DNA from: Massilia atriviolacea
GTDB lineage: Bacteria; Pseudomonadota; Gammaproteobacteria; Burkholderiales; Burkholderiaceae_D
DNA length: 40,753 nt
Direction of reading: 5' to 3'
Assembly: GCF_003953935.1 (NCBI RefSeq)
Contig: NZ_RXLQ01000003.1
Coordinates: 547,203 to 587,955, forward strand
Of this stretch, positions 1 to 9,877 are shown in pieces. The translations under genes and the position numbers were made by a program. The number at the start of each line of letters is the position of its first letter. The stretch's first letter is position 1. The notes under the pieces are model-generated. The model worked only from the letters and a program-made list of their open reading frames with translations. It had not been told where the DNA came from and ran no database searches.

Positions 1-1
1 C

Positions 2-139
2 GCCGCCGGCGCCTTGCAGGATCAGGCGGGCACGCTGGCCGCCGTGGTCCAGGTGTTTACGCTGCCGGCCGTCCCGGCGGCAACCAGGGCAAGGCAGCCG
101 GCGCGCGCGCGGGCGGGACGGACCCTGGTGCTGAACTAA
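2..139 (+). CDS. Methyl-accepting chemotaxis protein, C-terminal end (partial)
   Basis: An open frame runs in from the left edge and stops at TAA 137-139. It encodes about 45 residues beginning AAGALQDQAGTLAAVVQVF. The pattern of an Ala-rich helix, a Q-x-Q-A-x-x-L-A-x-x-V-x-x-F segment and then a loose Pro/Ala/Arg tail is how many proteobacterial chemoreceptors end, after the four-helix signalling bundle. The rest of the gene lies outside the window. Its stop overlaps the stop of the convergent response-regulator gene by two bases, so the two genes are tail to tail with no room for a terminator. The assignment rests on a short tail and is moderate. Confidence 0.55.
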   Translation, partial: AAGALQDQAGTLAAVVQVFTLPAVPAATRARQPARARAGRTLVLN

Positions 140-1056
140 TCGACTTGCAGGCAATAGCGGTTGCGGCCACCCGCCTTGGCCTCGTACAGCAGCGCATCGG
201 CGGTCTTGATCAAGCCGCCCGCCGTCAGTCCGTCGGCCGGCATCAGGCTGGCCACGCCCATGCTCAGGGTCAGCCACGGCGACGCGCCCGATTTTTCGTG
301 CGGGATGGCCAGCTGCGCGATTTCGTCGAGCAGCTTGTTGGCCACCACCTGCGCCCCGCGCTTGTCTTCCTGCGGCAGCAGGATCACGAATTCTTCGCCG
401 CCATAGCGCGCCACCAGGTCTTGCGGGCGCGCCGCCGCGCGCCGCATCGCCGCGCCGACCTGCACCAGGCTGTCGTCGCCGGCCTGGTGTCCGTAGGCGT
501 CGTTGTAGGCCTTGAAATGGTCGATGTCGGCGATGATCAAGGCCAGCGGCGCCCTGGCGCGCGCGCAGCGCCGCCATTCGGTGTCCATCGCCTCGTCGAA
601 GCCGCGCCGGTTGGCCACGCCGGTCAGGCCGTCGGTCAGGGTCAGCTCGCGCAGCGCGTCGCTCTGGCGCTTGACGGTCAGCTGGGTGCGCACGCGCGCC
701 CGTACCACCGCCGCGTTGACCGGCTTGGTGATGAAGTCGGCCGCGCCGGCTTCCAGCGCGCGCGTTTCGTCTTCGGGTGTCTTGAGTGCCGTGACAAAAA
801 TGATCGGAATGTCGCGCGTCGCCCCGGACTCGCGCAAGGCGCGGCACACGGCGTAGCCGTCCATGTCCGGCATCATCGCGTCCAGCAGGATCAGGTCGGG
901 ACGCTGGTTCTGGGCGATATGCAGCGCCTTGGCGCCGTTCATCGCGAACACCACCTCGTGCTCGTCCTGCAAGGCCTGGTGCAGGATCTGGATGTTTTCC
1001 ATCGCGTCGTCGACGATCAGGATACGCCCGTTCCGTGCCATATCGGTCCAACTCAT
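136..1056 (-). CDS. Response regulator with REC and GGDEF domains (diguanylate cyclase)
   Basis: 306 residues. An N-terminal receiver domain (about 10-125) has the acidic pair D16-D17, the phospho-acceptor D59 in LILLDAMMP and K111 in ITKP. A GGDEF domain (about 140-300) has an intact GGEEF active site at 219-223 and an RxxD inhibitory site (R210-D213) five residues before it. The protein should therefore make c-di-GMP from two GTP, be switched by phosphorylation and be subject to product inhibition. There is no membrane segment, so it is cytosolic. Its ATG overlaps the TGA of the upstream hybrid kinase (ATGA, 1053-1056), so the two are translationally coupled and the kinase is the likely phosphodonor. 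A possible downstream target in the window is MshE, which has a c-di-GMP-binding MshEN domain; that link is an inference. Confidence 0.93.
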   Translation of the reverse strand: MSWTDMARNGRILIVDDAMENIQILHQALQDEHEVVFAMNGAKALHIAQNQRPDLILLDAMMPDMDGYAVCRALRESGATRDIPIIFVTALKTPEDETRALEAGAADFITKPVNAAVVRARVRTQLTVKRQSDALRELTLTDGLTGVANRRGFDEAMDTEWRRCARARAPLALIIADIDHFKAYNDAYGHQAGDDSLVQVGAAMRRAAARPQDLVARYGGEEFVILLPQEDKRGAQVVANKLLDEIAQLAIPHEKSGASPWLTLSMGVASLMPADGLTAGGLIKTADALLYEAKAGGRNRYCLQVD

Positions 1057-4000
1057 GGGTGGTCCCTTCGTTTCAAGATCTCCTGCACCTGCGCCGCGGC
1101 GTTGGCGAAAGCGAGCGTGGCGACGGCGTCGCCGAGCGCGCCCACCACGGCCGGGGGCAGGGCCGCGTCGAGCATCGGACGCAGTGCGTCGAAGGCCGCC
1201 ATCGCCTTCAGGTTGTTATTCTGAAGCAAAGCAAGCAGTTCCGCCAGCGCCGCATCGCGTTGTGCGGGATTGTGTGCCTCCGTCTGTACACCGGCGGCCG
1301 CCGGCGCCGGCAGGGCGCGCGCGGTCTCGAACACGGCCTGCAGCGCCTTGTCGAGCGCGCCCAGGCGCACAGTCAGCTCGGCGCTGCCGGCACTGCGCAA
1401 GGCTTGTTCAAAATCGAAGGCCAGCGCCGCCAGCTCGCTCGCGCCCAGGTTGGCCGCCACCCCGCGCAAGCGGTGCACCAGCTGGATCGCCTCCTGGCGC
1501 TGCTCGCCGCGCAGCAGGGTGCGCACCTCGTCGAGCGTGCCGCCCTGCGAACTTTCGAAACGCTTGAACAGGGTCACGAAGTTATCGAGATGGCCACCGA
1601 AGCGCGGCAGGGTCGATGCCAGGTCGATGCCGGGGATGTCCAGGCGCGGCATGCCGGCGGGCGGCGCGCGGCCGGCGCCATGGGCCGTCGACGGCGCTGC
1701 CGTGCGCGTGAGCGCATCGGCGCCCGCATCGGGAATCTGGTGGCGCATGCCGACCCGGATCAGGGTATTGACCATGTCGTCCACATCGATCGGCTTGGCG
1801 ACGTGGGCGTTCATGCCGGCCGCGATCGCGTGGCGCCGGTCTTCCTCCATCGCGTTGGCGGTCATGGCGATGATCGGCAGCGAGGAAATGCCCATGCGCC
1901 GGATCGCTTCGGCGGCCTCGTAGCCGTTCATCACCGGCATCTGGATATCCATCAGCACCGCATCGTAGCGGCTCGGGGCGTCGGCCAGCATGCTGACCGC
2001 GATCCGTCCGTTGCCCGCGATGTCGACCGCGGCGCCGGCATGCAGCAGGATGTAGCGGGCCACCTCCTGGTTGATCGCGTTGTCCTCGACCAGCAAGACA
2101 TACATGCCCTTGAGCCGGCCGGCCAGCGGCATCCCGGCCTGCGCCTCGGACGCCGCTTCGCCGGTCAGCAGTTCGAGCGCCGCCGCCATCAGCGCCAGCC
2201 GCGTCACCGGCTTGCTGAGGATGGCGTCGAGTTTCAGGTCGTCCTGCAGGCTGACCAGCTGCTCGCGCGCGCTTTCGGCCACCATCATCGCGCAGCGCGG
2301 CATGGCGATGGCCGGATCGGCGCGCGCGAACGTCAATACCGCGATCCCGTCCAGTTCCGCCATGGCCGTGTCGAGGAACATCAGCTCGTACGGCGTGCCG
2401 GCGCGGCTGGCGGCGCGCAAGCGCTCGAGCGCCTCGGCGCCGCTGGCGGCGCTGTCCACCGCCCAGCCGAGACCGGCGCCCATGCGCGCCACGGCGCCGC
2501 GCGCGCTGCGGTTGTCGTCCACCACCAGCACCGCGCGCTGCGCAGCGCCGGGCAGGGCGGGCAGCTCGGGCAGCACGGCCGTATCGTCCGCATGGGCCGC
2601 GCCGAAGGTCGCATCGAAATAGAACTCGGCGCCCGCATCGAGCTCGCTGCGCACGCCCAGGGTGCCGCCCATCAGCCCCACCAGGCGGCGGCAGATCGCC
2701 AGTCCCAGGCCGGTGCCGCCGTATTTGCGGCTGGTCGAACTGTCGCCCTGCGAGAAGGCGTCGAACATGTGCGCCTGCTGTTCGCGCGCGATACCGATGC
2801 CGCTGTCGCGCACCGAAAAATCGAGCACCACCATGCTGTCGTCCTCGCCGCGGCGCGTGATCGATAACACCACTTCGCCCTGTTCGGTGAACTTGATCGC
2901 ATTGCCGATCAGGTTCAGGAGCACCTGTTCGAGGCGCAGCGCGTCGCCCACCACCGACAGCGGCACGTCGGGCGCCACCGCGTACACCAGTTCCACCCCC
3001 TTGCCCCAGGCGTTGGCCGACAACAGCACCGACATGCTGTCGAGTACCTGGCACAGGCGGAAGGGCGCCGCTTCCAGCACCAGCTGGCCCGCCTCGATCT
3101 TGGAAAAATCGAGCACGTCGCTCAGGATGCCCATCAGCGAACGGGTCGACATCTTGATCTTGGCGACGTAACTGCGCTCGCGCCGTTCCAGCCTGCCTTC
3201 TTCCAGCAGGCGCGCCAGGCCCATGATGGCGTTCATCGGCGTGCGGATTTCATGGCTCATATTGGCCAGGAACTCGCTTTTTGCGCTGCTGGCCGATTCG
3301 GCCCGTTCCAGCGCCTGGATCAGCTGCTCGTTGAGCGATTGCAGGCGCAGCTCGGTGCGCTTGAGTTCCGATACGTCCGCGATCAGCACGAAGAAGCCGC
3401 GCACCGCGCCGTCTTCGTCGAAATCGGGGATGTAACTGGCCCAGGTATGGCGCACGTCGCCGGATGGCAGGCGCAGCTCGCGCGCGAAGTGGGTCGCCTT
3501 GCCGTCCAGGACATCGCGCAGGTGCGGCGCGATGTCGGCCATGGTCTCGGGTCCGAGCACGTCGTCCATACGCGCGCCGTGCATCCCGGCGGCGTCGCGG
3601 CCGACCAGTTCCAGGTACAGGCGGTTGGCGAACTGGCAGCGCAGTTCCGCGTCCCAGTACGCGACCATGCCGGGCACGTTGTCGGTCACGGTGCGGATGA
3701 AGCGCTCGCTCTGCTCGAGCCGTTCGCTGGTGGCGCGCAGGGCCTTGTCGGCCGCCACGCGCTCGCTGATATCGCGCACGGTCGATTGCAGGATGCCCTT
3801 GCCGCCGATGTTGACGCTGGTGAGCAGCACATCGGCGTTGAACAGGGTGCCGTCGCGGCGCATGTGCAGCCACTCGAAATGGTGGCTGCCGTTGTCGATC
3901 GCATAGCGGATGAACTGTTCGGCCTTTTCGTCGGAGCGGCGGCCGTCGGGCTGGAATTCGGGCGAGGTGGTGGCCGGCGACAGGGTCAGGAATTCCTCGA

Positions 4001-5618
4001 TGCCGGCGCAGCCGTAGATGCGCACGGCCGCCTGGTTGCCGCCGATGAAGCCGGCGCCCTGGGCGATCAGCATGTGGGCGTCGCCCGACATCTCGTACAG
4101 CGCGCGGAACTGCTCGTTGACGTCGCGCAGGCGCTCGGACATCAGCTTGCGTTCGCTGACATCGAGCACCACCGCGCTGATGCCGACCAGCGCGTGATCG
4201 GGCCCGAACACCGGATGGTAGCTGACCACCCAATGGCTCTCGACATCGGGCGAGCCGGGCACCGGGCGCGATTCGTGCACGGACTTGAGCGGCAGGCCGG
4301 TATCGCGCACCTGGCGGTACGCCTTTTCGTATTCCTCGCCGAGCGGGCCGAGCAGCTCGGGCAGGGTGCGTCCCAGATGCGCCGCTACCGGCAGCGCATT
4401 GATGGCCGCCAGGTAGTCGTTGACCATCACGATGCGCAGGTCGGTGTCGAGCAGGGCCAGGCCCACCGGCGCGGTTGCGTACACCGTCTCGAGCAGGGCG
4501 TTGGCGCGTTCCAGCTCCCCGGTGCGCGCCGCGACCAGGGATTCCAGGTCGTTGCGGTAGCGCTGCAGCTCGCCCTCCATCTGCTGCAGGGCGCTCGCCA
4601 CCTCGGCCGTTTCGCGGATCTGCATCGGCGGCAGCAGCATCGGCTCGCCGCGTCCGAGCGCCGCCGCCGGCGCGCACAGCGAGCGCACCGAGCGTCCGAT
4701 CACGCCGCCGATGGTCCATGCCGCCGCGAAGCCGACCACCAGCAGCGCCGCCACGCTGAGGAACACGCTGGCCAGCGCCTCGCGCATGGTGTCGTAGGCG
4801 GCGTCGCGCGGCAGGGCGACCGTGGCGTACCAGCCGCGCTTGGGCGAGCGCTGCAAACTGGAGATCACGCGCACGCCCTCGCGCGAGGTCAGTTCCAGCG
4901 TGCCGGCGTTGACGCGGCGCGCGAGGTCGGCCATTTCGGGGCGGGCCAGGGAGCCGACGAATCTGGCGGGCGCGATGCTGCGCGCGACAAAGATGTCGCG
5001 GCGGTCGAACACCTGCGCATTCCAGCGCGGCGGCAGGCGCTGTTCGGCCAGCAGCTGGTTGAAGCGCTCGGGGCGCAGCTGGGCCGACAGCACGTAGCGC
5101 ACCGCGCCGTGGCGCCGCACCGGCACCTCGACCGAGACGGTATAGGGATCGGCGGGGCTGGCGCGGTACAGGTCGGAGGTGGCGGACAGGCCGCTGCGGG
5201 CGACCTGGCGGATGGTGTCGGCATTGCCGTTGGGCGGCAGCGGCAGGCCGTGGGCGAGGCGGGTATGCAGCAGCGGCCTGCCATCGCGGTCGCTCAGCAC
5301 GAAGGCGTAGCCGGGAAATTCCGGACCGAGGATGCTGCGCGCCTGCTGGTGGAAGGCGGCCAGGTCGCCGCTGCTCAGGCTGGGCGAACTGGCGAGTGCG
5401 CGGGCGGCGGTTTCGCCGGCGTCGAGATCGCGTTCGACCGCCATGAGCACGTTTTGCGCCAGCCGCTCGGCGGCGCGCAGCAGGTCGCTGCGTTCGCGCT
5501 GGAAGGAATCGTAGGACAGGGCGGCGAAGCCGATCAGGGTCGGCACGGCGCAGGCGAGGACCAGCATCGCGGTCTTCGAGCGGATCGAGGGGAGGGTGGA
5601 ACGCGATGAAAACGACAC
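1053..5618 (-). CDS. Membrane hybrid sensor histidine kinase (CACHE-like, PAS x3, HisKA, HATPase, REC x2, Hpt)
   Basis: The GTG at 5618 is preferred over the upstream ATG at 5753 because GGAGGT lies seven bases before it; this gives 1521 residues. Order of domains: TM1 (about 18-38), a large periplasmic CACHE-like sensor, TM2 (about 283-306), a HAMP-like linker and coiled coil, and three PAS domains (about 375-485, 505-625, 640-755). HisKA follows with SHEIRTPMN (H789), then HATPase_c with N, G1 (DSGIGIA) and G2 (GGTGLGLAI) boxes. Next come receiver 1 (LVVDDN, FLDTAM), receiver 2 ([21 protein letters not shown]) and a C-terminal Hpt domain with HRLRG, where Arg replaces the usual Lys. This is a BarA/RpfC-like phosphorelay kinase. 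Receiver 1 keeps the Asp but has a divergent surrounding motif and may be regulatory. The Hpt most probably passes phosphate to the coupled GGDEF regulator downstream. The ligand is unknown. Confidence 0.9.
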   Translation of the reverse strand: MSFSSRSTLPSIRSKTAMLVLACAVPTLIGFAALSYDSFQRERSDLLRAAERLAQNVLMAVERDLDAGETAARALASSPSLSSGDLAAFHQQARSILGPEFPGYAFVLSDRDGRPLLHTRLAHGLPLPPNGNADTIRQVARSGLSATSDLYRASPADPYTVSVEVPVRRHGAVRYVLSAQLRPERFNQLLAEQRLPPRWNAQVFDRRDIFVARSIAPARFVGSLARPEMADLARRVNAGTLELTSREGVRVISSLQRSPKRGWYATVALPRDAAYDTMREALASVFLSVAALLVVGFAAAWTIGGVIGRSVRSLCAPAAALGRGEPMLLPPMQIRETAEVASALQQMEGELQRYRNDLESLVAARTGELERANALLETVYATAPVGLALLDTDLRIVMVNDYLAAINALPVAAHLGRTLPELLGPLGEEYEKAYRQVRDTGLPLKSVHESRPVPGSPDVESHWVVSYHPVFGPDHALVGISAVVLDVSERKLMSERLRDVNEQFRALYEMSGDAHMLIAQGAGFIGGNQAAVRIYGCAGIEEFLTLSPATTSPEFQPDGRRSDEKAEQFIRYAIDNGSHHFEWLHMRRDGTLFNADVLLTSVNIGGKGILQSTVRDISERVAADKALRATSERLEQSERFIRTVTDNVPGMVAYWDAELRCQFANRLYLELVGRDAAGMHGARMDDVLGPETMADIAPHLRDVLDGKATHFARELRLPSGDVRHTWASYIPDFDEDGAVRGFFVLIADVSELKRTELRLQSLNEQLIQALERAESASSAKSEFLANMSHEIRTPMNAIMGLARLLEEGRLERRERSYVAKIKMSTRSLMGILSDVLDFSKIEAGQLVLEAAPFRLCQVLDSMSVLLSANAWGKGVELVYAVAPDVPLSVVGDALRLEQVLLNLIGNAIKFTEQGEVVLSITRRGEDDSMVVLDFSVRDSGIGIAREQQAHMFDAFSQGDSSTSRKYGGTGLGLAICRRLVGLMGGTLGVRSELDAGAEFYFDATFGAAHADDTAVLPELPALPGAAQRAVLVVDDNRSARGAVARMGAGLGWAVDSAASGAEALERLRAASRAGTPYELMFLDTAMAELDGIAVLTFARADPAIAMPRCAMMVAESAREQLVSLQDDLKLDAILSKPVTRLALMAAALELLTGEAASEAQAGMPLAGRLKGMYVLLVEDNAINQEVARYILLHAGAAVDIAGNGRIAVSMLADAPSRYDAVLMDIQMPVMNGYEAAEAIRRMGISSLPIIAMTANAMEEDRRHAIAAGMNAHVAKPIDVDDMVNTLIRVGMRHQIPDAGADALTRTAAPSTAHGAGRAPPAGMPRLDIPGIDLASTLPRFGGHLDNFVTLFKRFESSQGGTLDEVRTLLRGEQRQEAIQLVHRLRGVAANLGASELAALAFDFEQALRSAGSAELTVRLGALDKALQAVFETARALPAPAAAGVQTEAHNPAQRDAALAELLALLQNNNLKAMAAFDALRPMLDAALPPAVVGALGDAVATLAFANAAAQVQEILKRRDHP

Positions 5619-5843
5619 TGCCCTGACCTCCGCCGCATGAAACGCGGCGCCGCGCACCGCTGTGAGAACGATGGTAGCCGAGCAGACCTGTTCTTCAAAG
5701 CAGTTTACGCCAGCCGCGCGCGGCAATGCGCCTGCCTGACCAGTCAACAACATTTCCTGAACGGGGTCAGGGCTCCGATGAGAAACAGGCCTGGCCGGAG
5801 CGCCGACCGCGGTTCATAAACATTGCCGGCTGGGCAGGATCGC

Positions 5844-7103
5844 TCAGGAACGGGTGACCGGCAGCGCCAGGTCTTCGCCCAGTGCGATGTGCTTGGCCAG
5901 CTCGATCTTGGCGATGGCGTTGCGGTGCACTTCGTCGGGGCCGTCGGCCAGGCGCAGGGTGCGGTTGCCGGCCCACTGGTAGGCCAGCGGGAACTCGTCC
6001 GACACGCCCGCCGCGCCGTGCGCCTGGATCGACCAGTCCAGCACCTGCTGCGCAACATTGGGCGCCAGCACCTTGATCATGGCGATCTCGGCCTGGGCAT
6101 GCTTGTTGCCCACGGTATCCATCAGCGCCGCCGTCTTGAGCGTCAGCAGGCGCGCGGTATCGATCTGGATGCGCGATTCGGCGATGCGCTCGCGCCACAC
6201 GCCCTGCTCGGAAATCTTTTTGCCGAAAGCAACGCGGCTGTTCAGGCGCAGGCACATCAGTTCCAGCGCGCGTTCGGCCACCCCGATGGCGCGCATGCAA
6301 TGGTGGATGCGGCCCGGTCCGAGGCGGCCCTGGGCGATCTCGAAGCCGCGTCCTTCGCCCAGCAGCAGGCTGGCCGCCGGCACGCGCACGTTCTCGAACA
6401 CGATTTCGCAATGGCCGTGCGGGGCATCGTCATAGCCGAACACGGGCAGCGGGCGGACGATGGTGATGCCAGGGGTATCGGCCGGCACCAGGATCATCGA
6501 CTGCTGCGCATGGCGCGCCGCAGTCGGGTCGGTCTTGCCCATGACGATGAAAATCTTGCAGCGCGGATCGCCCGCACCCGAAATCCACCACTTGCGCCCG
6601 TTGATGACATAGTCGCCGCCGTCGCGCTCGATGCGGGTTTCGATGTTGGTTGCGTCGGACGAGGCCACGGCCGGCTCGGTCATGGCGAAGGCCGAGCGGA
6701 TCTCGCCGCGCAGCAAGGGTTCGAGCCAGGCTTGCTTGTGTTCCTCGCTGCCGTAGCGTTCGATGGTTTCCATGTTGCCCGTGTCGGGCGCGGCGCAGTT
6801 GAACACTTCCGGCGCCCAGCCGACCCGGCCCATGATTTCGCACAGCGGCGCGTAATCGAGGTTCGACAAGCCTTCGGGCGCGCGCGCCGATTTCGGCAGG
6901 AACAGATTCCACAGGCCCTGTTCGCGCGCCAGCGGCTTGAGTCGCTCGATCAGCTCGGTCGGAATCCAGCGGTTGCCCTTGTGCGTGCCGTTGTTGTCGA
7001 CTTCCTGCCTGAAGGCGTTCTCGTTCGGATAAACGTGCTGGTCCATGAAAGCGAGCAGGCGCGCCTGCAATTCTTTGCAGCGATCGGAGTAATCGAAGTT
7101 CAT
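5844..7103 (-). CDS. Acyl-CoA dehydrogenase family protein (ACAD10/11-like)
   Basis: 419 residues, the usual length for an FAD-dependent acyl-CoA dehydrogenase. The start is the ATG at 7103, one base into the TAA of the upstream kinase-like gene (TAATG), with AAGGA upstream; the longer open frame is read-through. Visible family segments are [16 protein letters not shown] and [19 protein letters not shown] in the middle domain, and [19 protein letters not shown] plus [10 protein letters not shown] in the C-terminal helical domain. The pairing with an APH-fold kinase mirrors mammalian ACAD10/ACAD11, where the two domains are fused, and the Pseudomonas lva (levulinate) genes. There, a 4-hydroxyacyl-CoA is phosphorylated and the phosphate eliminated. 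The substrate here cannot be read from sequence. Confidence 0.92.
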   Translation of the reverse strand: MNFDYSDRCKELQARLLAFMDQHVYPNENAFRQEVDNNGTHKGNRWIPTELIERLKPLAREQGLWNLFLPKSARAPEGLSNLDYAPLCEIMGRVGWAPEVFNCAAPDTGNMETIERYGSEEHKQAWLEPLLRGEIRSAFAMTEPAVASSDATNIETRIERDGGDYVINGRKWWISGAGDPRCKIFIVMGKTDPTAARHAQQSMILVPADTPGITIVRPLPVFGYDDAPHGHCEIVFENVRVPAASLLLGEGRGFEIAQGRLGPGRIHHCMRAIGVAERALELMCLRLNSRVAFGKKISEQGVWRERIAESRIQIDTARLLTLKTAALMDTVGNKHAQAEIAMIKVLAPNVAQQVLDWSIQAHGAAGVSDEFPLAYQWAGNRTLRLADGPDEVHRNAIAKIELAKHIALGEDLALPVTRS

Positions 7104-8185
7104 TAGTTTTCCTTGGAAAGAGAAATGGCGCGCTGCGCATACTGCCAGCCGAGTTCGGCCATCGGCCGCGCGGCCTTGCCGTTCTGGAGGGCCTGGGCGC
7201 TGGAAGCGGTGCCGTCGACGTAGCGTTTCATGATGCCCTGCATGATGCCGGCCAGGCGGAACATATTGTAGGCCAGGTAAAAATTGAAATCCTCGATGCG
7301 GATCGTCTTGCCGGTGCGCGCCGCATAGGCGGCGATATAGGCTTCCTGGGTGGGAATGCCGAGCGCCTCCAGGTCGAGTCCGGCGATGCCGCGGAACTGT
7401 CCGGGTGGAATGTGCCAGCTCATGCAATGGTAGGAAAAATCCGCCGCCGGATGGCCCAGGGTCGACAATTCCCAGTCGAGCACGGCCAGGATGCGCGGCT
7501 CGGTCGGGTGGAAGATCATGTTGTCGAGGCGGAAGTCGCCATGCACGATGGCGGTATCGTCGCCCGGCGGGATATTGTGCGGCAGCCAGGCCATCAGCTG
7601 GTCCATGGCCTCGATCGGTTCGGTGACCGACGCCTGGTACTGGCGTGTCCAGCGTTCGATCTGGCGCGCGAAATAGTTGCCGGGTTTGCCGTAATCGCCC
7701 AGGCCGATGGCGGCGTAGTCGACCGTGTGCAGGAGGGCGATGACGCGGTTCAGTTCGTCGTAGATGGCGCCCCGTTCGGCCGGGCTCATGCCGGGCAGGG
7801 ACTGGTCCCACAGCACGCGGCCGTCGACGAATTCCATCACGTAGAAGGCGCGGCCGATGACCGACTCGTCGGTGCACAGAGCGTACTGGCGGGCGGCCGG
7901 GAAGCCGGCTTTCTGCAGCGCATCCATGACGCGGAACTCGCGCTCGATGGCATGTGCGGACGGCAACAGCTTGGCGGCCGGGCCGGGTTTGGTGCGCAGC
8001 ACATAATGGCGGCCGCCGGCGCTGATCTTGAAGGTGGGATTCGACTGGCCGCCCTTGAACTGCGCCACCTCCAGCGGGCCGCCGGGATAGCCCTCCACAT
8101 GGGAGCGCAGATAGGCGTCGAGGGCATCGACGTCGAATTTCTGGCGCTCCGAGACCGGCTTGGTCCCCATCATTTCCTCGAACAT
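7103..8185 (-). CDS. Aminoglycoside phosphotransferase-fold kinase (ACAD10/11 or LvaA-like)
   Basis: 360 residues; the ATG at 8185 is preceded by AGGAG. The APH/choline-kinase fold is shown by [12 protein letters not shown] near residue 45 (nucleotide loop), YVLRTKP (the ATP-binding Lys), the catalytic loop [10 protein letters not shown] and the metal-binding Asp in AVLDWE. The family context, not the name, suggests the job: next to an ACAD gene these proteins phosphorylate hydroxyacyl-CoA intermediates in fatty or keto-acid breakdown rather than antibiotics. It is the first gene of a two-gene operon, its TAA overlapping the ATG of the dehydrogenase. An inverted repeat overlapping a possible -10 box lies just upstream and may be the regulator site. 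Confidence 0.88.
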   Translation of the reverse strand: MFEEMMGTKPVSERQKFDVDALDAYLRSHVEGYPGGPLEVAQFKGGQSNPTFKISAGGRHYVLRTKPGPAAKLLPSAHAIEREFRVMDALQKAGFPAARQYALCTDESVIGRAFYVMEFVDGRVLWDQSLPGMSPAERGAIYDELNRVIALLHTVDYAAIGLGDYGKPGNYFARQIERWTRQYQASVTEPIEAMDQLMAWLPHNIPPGDDTAIVHGDFRLDNMIFHPTEPRILAVLDWELSTLGHPAADFSYHCMSWHIPPGQFRGIAGLDLEALGIPTQEAYIAAYAARTGKTIRIEDFNFYLAYNMFRLAGIMQGIMKRYVDGTASSAQALQNGKAARPMAELGWQYAQRAISLSKEN

Positions 8186-8210
8186 CTTGTCTCCTGCTAG
8201 TTATGTGAGA

Positions 8211-8232
8211 TCTATTCTAGCTCATGAATAGA
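8211..8232 (-). promoter_or_regulatory. Candidate operator overlapping the promoter of the kinase-ACAD operon
   Basis: TCTATTC (8211-8217) and GAATAGA (8226-8232) form a perfect 7-bp inverted repeat with an eight-base spacer. On the minus strand it covers a TAGAAT -10-like hexamer (8214-8219) about 30 bases before the ATG of the phosphotransferase gene. GAACGACCGTAC follows directly on the plus strand (8231-8242). A dyad over the -10 box is a typical repressor site (TetR-type regulators often control such operons), but no regulator gene is in view. Confidence 0.35.
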
Positions 8233-8254
8233 ACGACCGTACTAATTTCCTGCC

Positions 8255-8349
8255 ACCGGGGTCAGAGCTTTAATTAGCAATTGTTTCCGTACACAGGGCA
8301 AAACCGCATCGCCAGCGAGAATGTTGCAAGTTAAAGCTCTGACCCCGGT
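8255..8349. repeat. Inverted-repeat element, copy 1 (GGGGTCAGAGCTTTAA arms)
   Basis: The left arm ACCGGGGTCAGAGCTTTAA (8255-8273) is matched by its reverse complement TTAAAGCTCTGACCCCGGT ending at 8349; about 57 bases lie between. The same arms recur at 8474-8523. Arms like this are dispersed in Oxalobacteraceae genomes, in REP-like sequences mobilised by RAYT-type transposases in related cases; no transposase gene is present here. The element lies in the gene-free stretch 8186-8549 between the phosphotransferase promoter and the histidine phosphatase stop, where it may also end transcription. Confidence 0.75.
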
Positions 8350-8473
8350 TGGAGGCGCAAATCAACGATTCAACTCTGATTGACCCTTACTGCCCCCAAC
8401 GGCCCGGATCAGCGCCCAACTTCTGCAGCGGGGTCAGAACATTCACTTGGAAACTCGACTGAACTCCTACAAT

Positions 8474-8523
8474 CGGGGTCAGAGCTTTAATTGGAAATAT
8501 TGCAAGTTAAAGCTCTGACCCCG
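8474..8523. repeat. Inverted-repeat element, copy 2 (short hairpin form)
   Basis: CGGGGTCAGAGCTTTAA (8474-8490) and its exact reverse complement (8507-8523) form a 17-bp stem with a 16-base loop, a very stable hairpin. The arms match copy 1, and a solitary half-arm GCGGGGTCAGAAC is found at 8428-8440. The hairpin lies 26 bases past the stop of the histidine phosphatase gene on the minus strand, so it can act as the transcript end of the large upstream operon. Confidence 0.75.
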
Positions 8524-8549
8524 GTTGCGGAGAATTGTTTGGCGGATTG

Positions 8550-9251
8550 TTAGCGCGAGAGGCGGTATTGCTCGTACAGCTGTTCCATCGTCGTGCTGCG
8601 CATGGCCGTTTGCAGCGGGGCCGGCGGGGAGTAGTTGACGAATCGAACCACCCAGTCGGCGTCGGCCTCGCCTACGTCGAGCGCATTGATGCAGCCGGCC
8701 GTTTGCGACAGCCCGCCCAGGAACATGCGCTGCCCCGTCAAGGCCAGCGACAAGATCGCACAGTTGACGCCGCCATGGAGGACCAGCAGCACCGTGTCCC
8801 AGTCGTCCTGCGAACGCAAACGCGTCACCGCCGGATGAATCCGGTCCATCAGCTCGCCCACCGATTCGCCGCCCAAAAAGCGCTTGTTTTCGCCAACCAT
8901 GCCTTCGAAGGCGCCCGTGAACGCGTCTTTCAAATCCGCATCGGCAATCGTCGACAGCCGCCCTCCGCGAATTTCTTCGAACTCCGGCCAGATGTCGATG
9001 TCTATCCCTTGTCCCGTCGCAGCCAGCACGCGCGTGGCCGTTTCCACCGTGCGCGGCAGGCCGGAGACGATCACGCGGTCGAAATGGATGCCGTCGGCGG
9101 CAAAGGCGTGCCCGGCGGCACTGGCTTGGGCGCGGCCGTCCTCGTTCAGGGGCACAGTTTCGGGAAGAAAAGGTTTGCCGGAGGCATCGAAGTAGGTAAC
9201 GCTGCCGTGCCGCATCAAAAACACGCGCCGGCGCTGGGTGGTAGGAAGCAT
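8550..9251 (-). CDS. Histidine phosphatase family protein (phosphoglycerate mutase-like)
   Basis: 233 residues; the ATG at 9251 follows AAGGA. The catalytic LMRHG motif is at about 12-16, the second conserved Arg is in SGLPRTVET, the acid/base Glu is in EFEEIRGG, and the second catalytic His is in LVLHGG. It belongs to the branch-1 histidine phosphatase superfamily, which removes phosphate from small molecules or proteins through a phospho-His intermediate. It starts 17 bases after the stop of the prepilin gene upstream, in the same direction, so it is probably the last gene of that long operon. Related phosphatases also often sit beside APH/ACAD pairs, as here, so it may belong functionally to that side. 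The substrate is unknown. Confidence 0.9.
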   Translation of the reverse strand: MLPTTQRRRVFLMRHGSVTYFDASGKPFLPETVPLNEDGRAQASAAGHAFAADGIHFDRVIVSGLPRTVETATRVLAATGQGIDIDIWPEFEEIRGGRLSTIADADLKDAFTGAFEGMVGENKRFLGGESVGELMDRIHPAVTRLRSQDDWDTVLLVLHGGVNCAILSLALTGQRMFLGGLSQTAGCINALDVGEADADWVVRFVNYSPPAPLQTAMRSTTMEQLYEQYRLSR

Positions 9252-9268
9252 AAGTCCTTGCGGTCGGG

Positions 9269-9820
9269 TCAGAAAAACAGGGCGGTGCGCGTGATGATGC
9301 TGCCGGTGTTGGTGTACGGGGCGGTCGCGCGCACGGCGCCGGTGGTGGCGACGCCGTCGTCGAGCTTGCTGTCGAGCTGCTGGGCGAAGGAGTCGGGCAG
9401 GTTGTCGAAGCGCAAACCATTGCCGCTGCGCCCGCCCACGGGGTCGTTGTAGATGTACACCGCGCCACCCTGGGCGCTGGTCATGAAGTCGCTGGTGCCG
9501 TTGTAGGCGCCGGTAATGAAGCCGGACAGCGCCAGGTGCTGTGGCGCCGATAAGTACTCGGTGATCTGGCCGTCGCCATTGCCGTTCGTCGTCGGACCCG
9601 CCACATGGGTGGTGGCCAGCACGTCGTCGCCCGGCAGCGCGCGGAATTTGTCCTGGTAGGCGTTCACCGCCGCCGACAGCGAGTTCGACTGCTGGATGAT
9701 GTTCTTGACCTTGGCGCTGTCGATCAGCCCTTGCCCCTTGAGCACGCCGCCCAGCAGCAGGCCGATGATCACCAGCACGATGGCGATTTCGACGAGGGTA
9801 AAGCCTTGTTGTCGTTGCAT
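9269..9820 (-). CDS. Prepilin-like protein with type III (class 3) signal peptide
   Basis: 183 residues. The leader is very short, MQRQQG, then FTLVEIAIVLVIIGLLLGG: cleavage by a prepilin peptidase would follow G6, leaving F+1 and the conserved E+5, then the hydrophobic helix. The rest is a globular domain rich in Asn, Gly and Thr (NGNGDGQI at about 75-82) with no Cys pair. It is likely a pilin or major pseudopilin of the minus-strand machine. It is the second prepilin of the operon and is separated from the gene before it by only 57 bases. Whether it is the main subunit of the filament or a substrate carried at its tip is not shown. Confidence 0.85.
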   Translation of the reverse strand: MQRQQGFTLVEIAIVLVIIGLLLGGVLKGQGLIDSAKVKNIIQQSNSLSAAVNAYQDKFRALPGDDVLATTHVAGPTTNGNGDGQITEYLSAPQHLALSGFITGAYNGTSDFMTSAQGGAVYIYNDPVGGRSGNGLRFDNLPDSFAQQLDSKLDDGVATTGAVRATAPYTNTGSIITRTALFF

Positions 9821-9877
9821 GGGGTTCTCTCTGTGATGACGCCGCTCTGTGTTATCCCTGCGTATTATTCTAGCGCA

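Noticed and set aside
3252-5609. 785-residue plus-strand frame opposite the hybrid kinase
   Set aside because: Shadow of the kinase gene; no conserved motif, and the kinase domains are unmistakable.
5744-5843. Terminator after the ACAD gene
   Set aside because: CTCCG/CGGAG can pair over a long loop but the stem is only five bases and no T tract follows.
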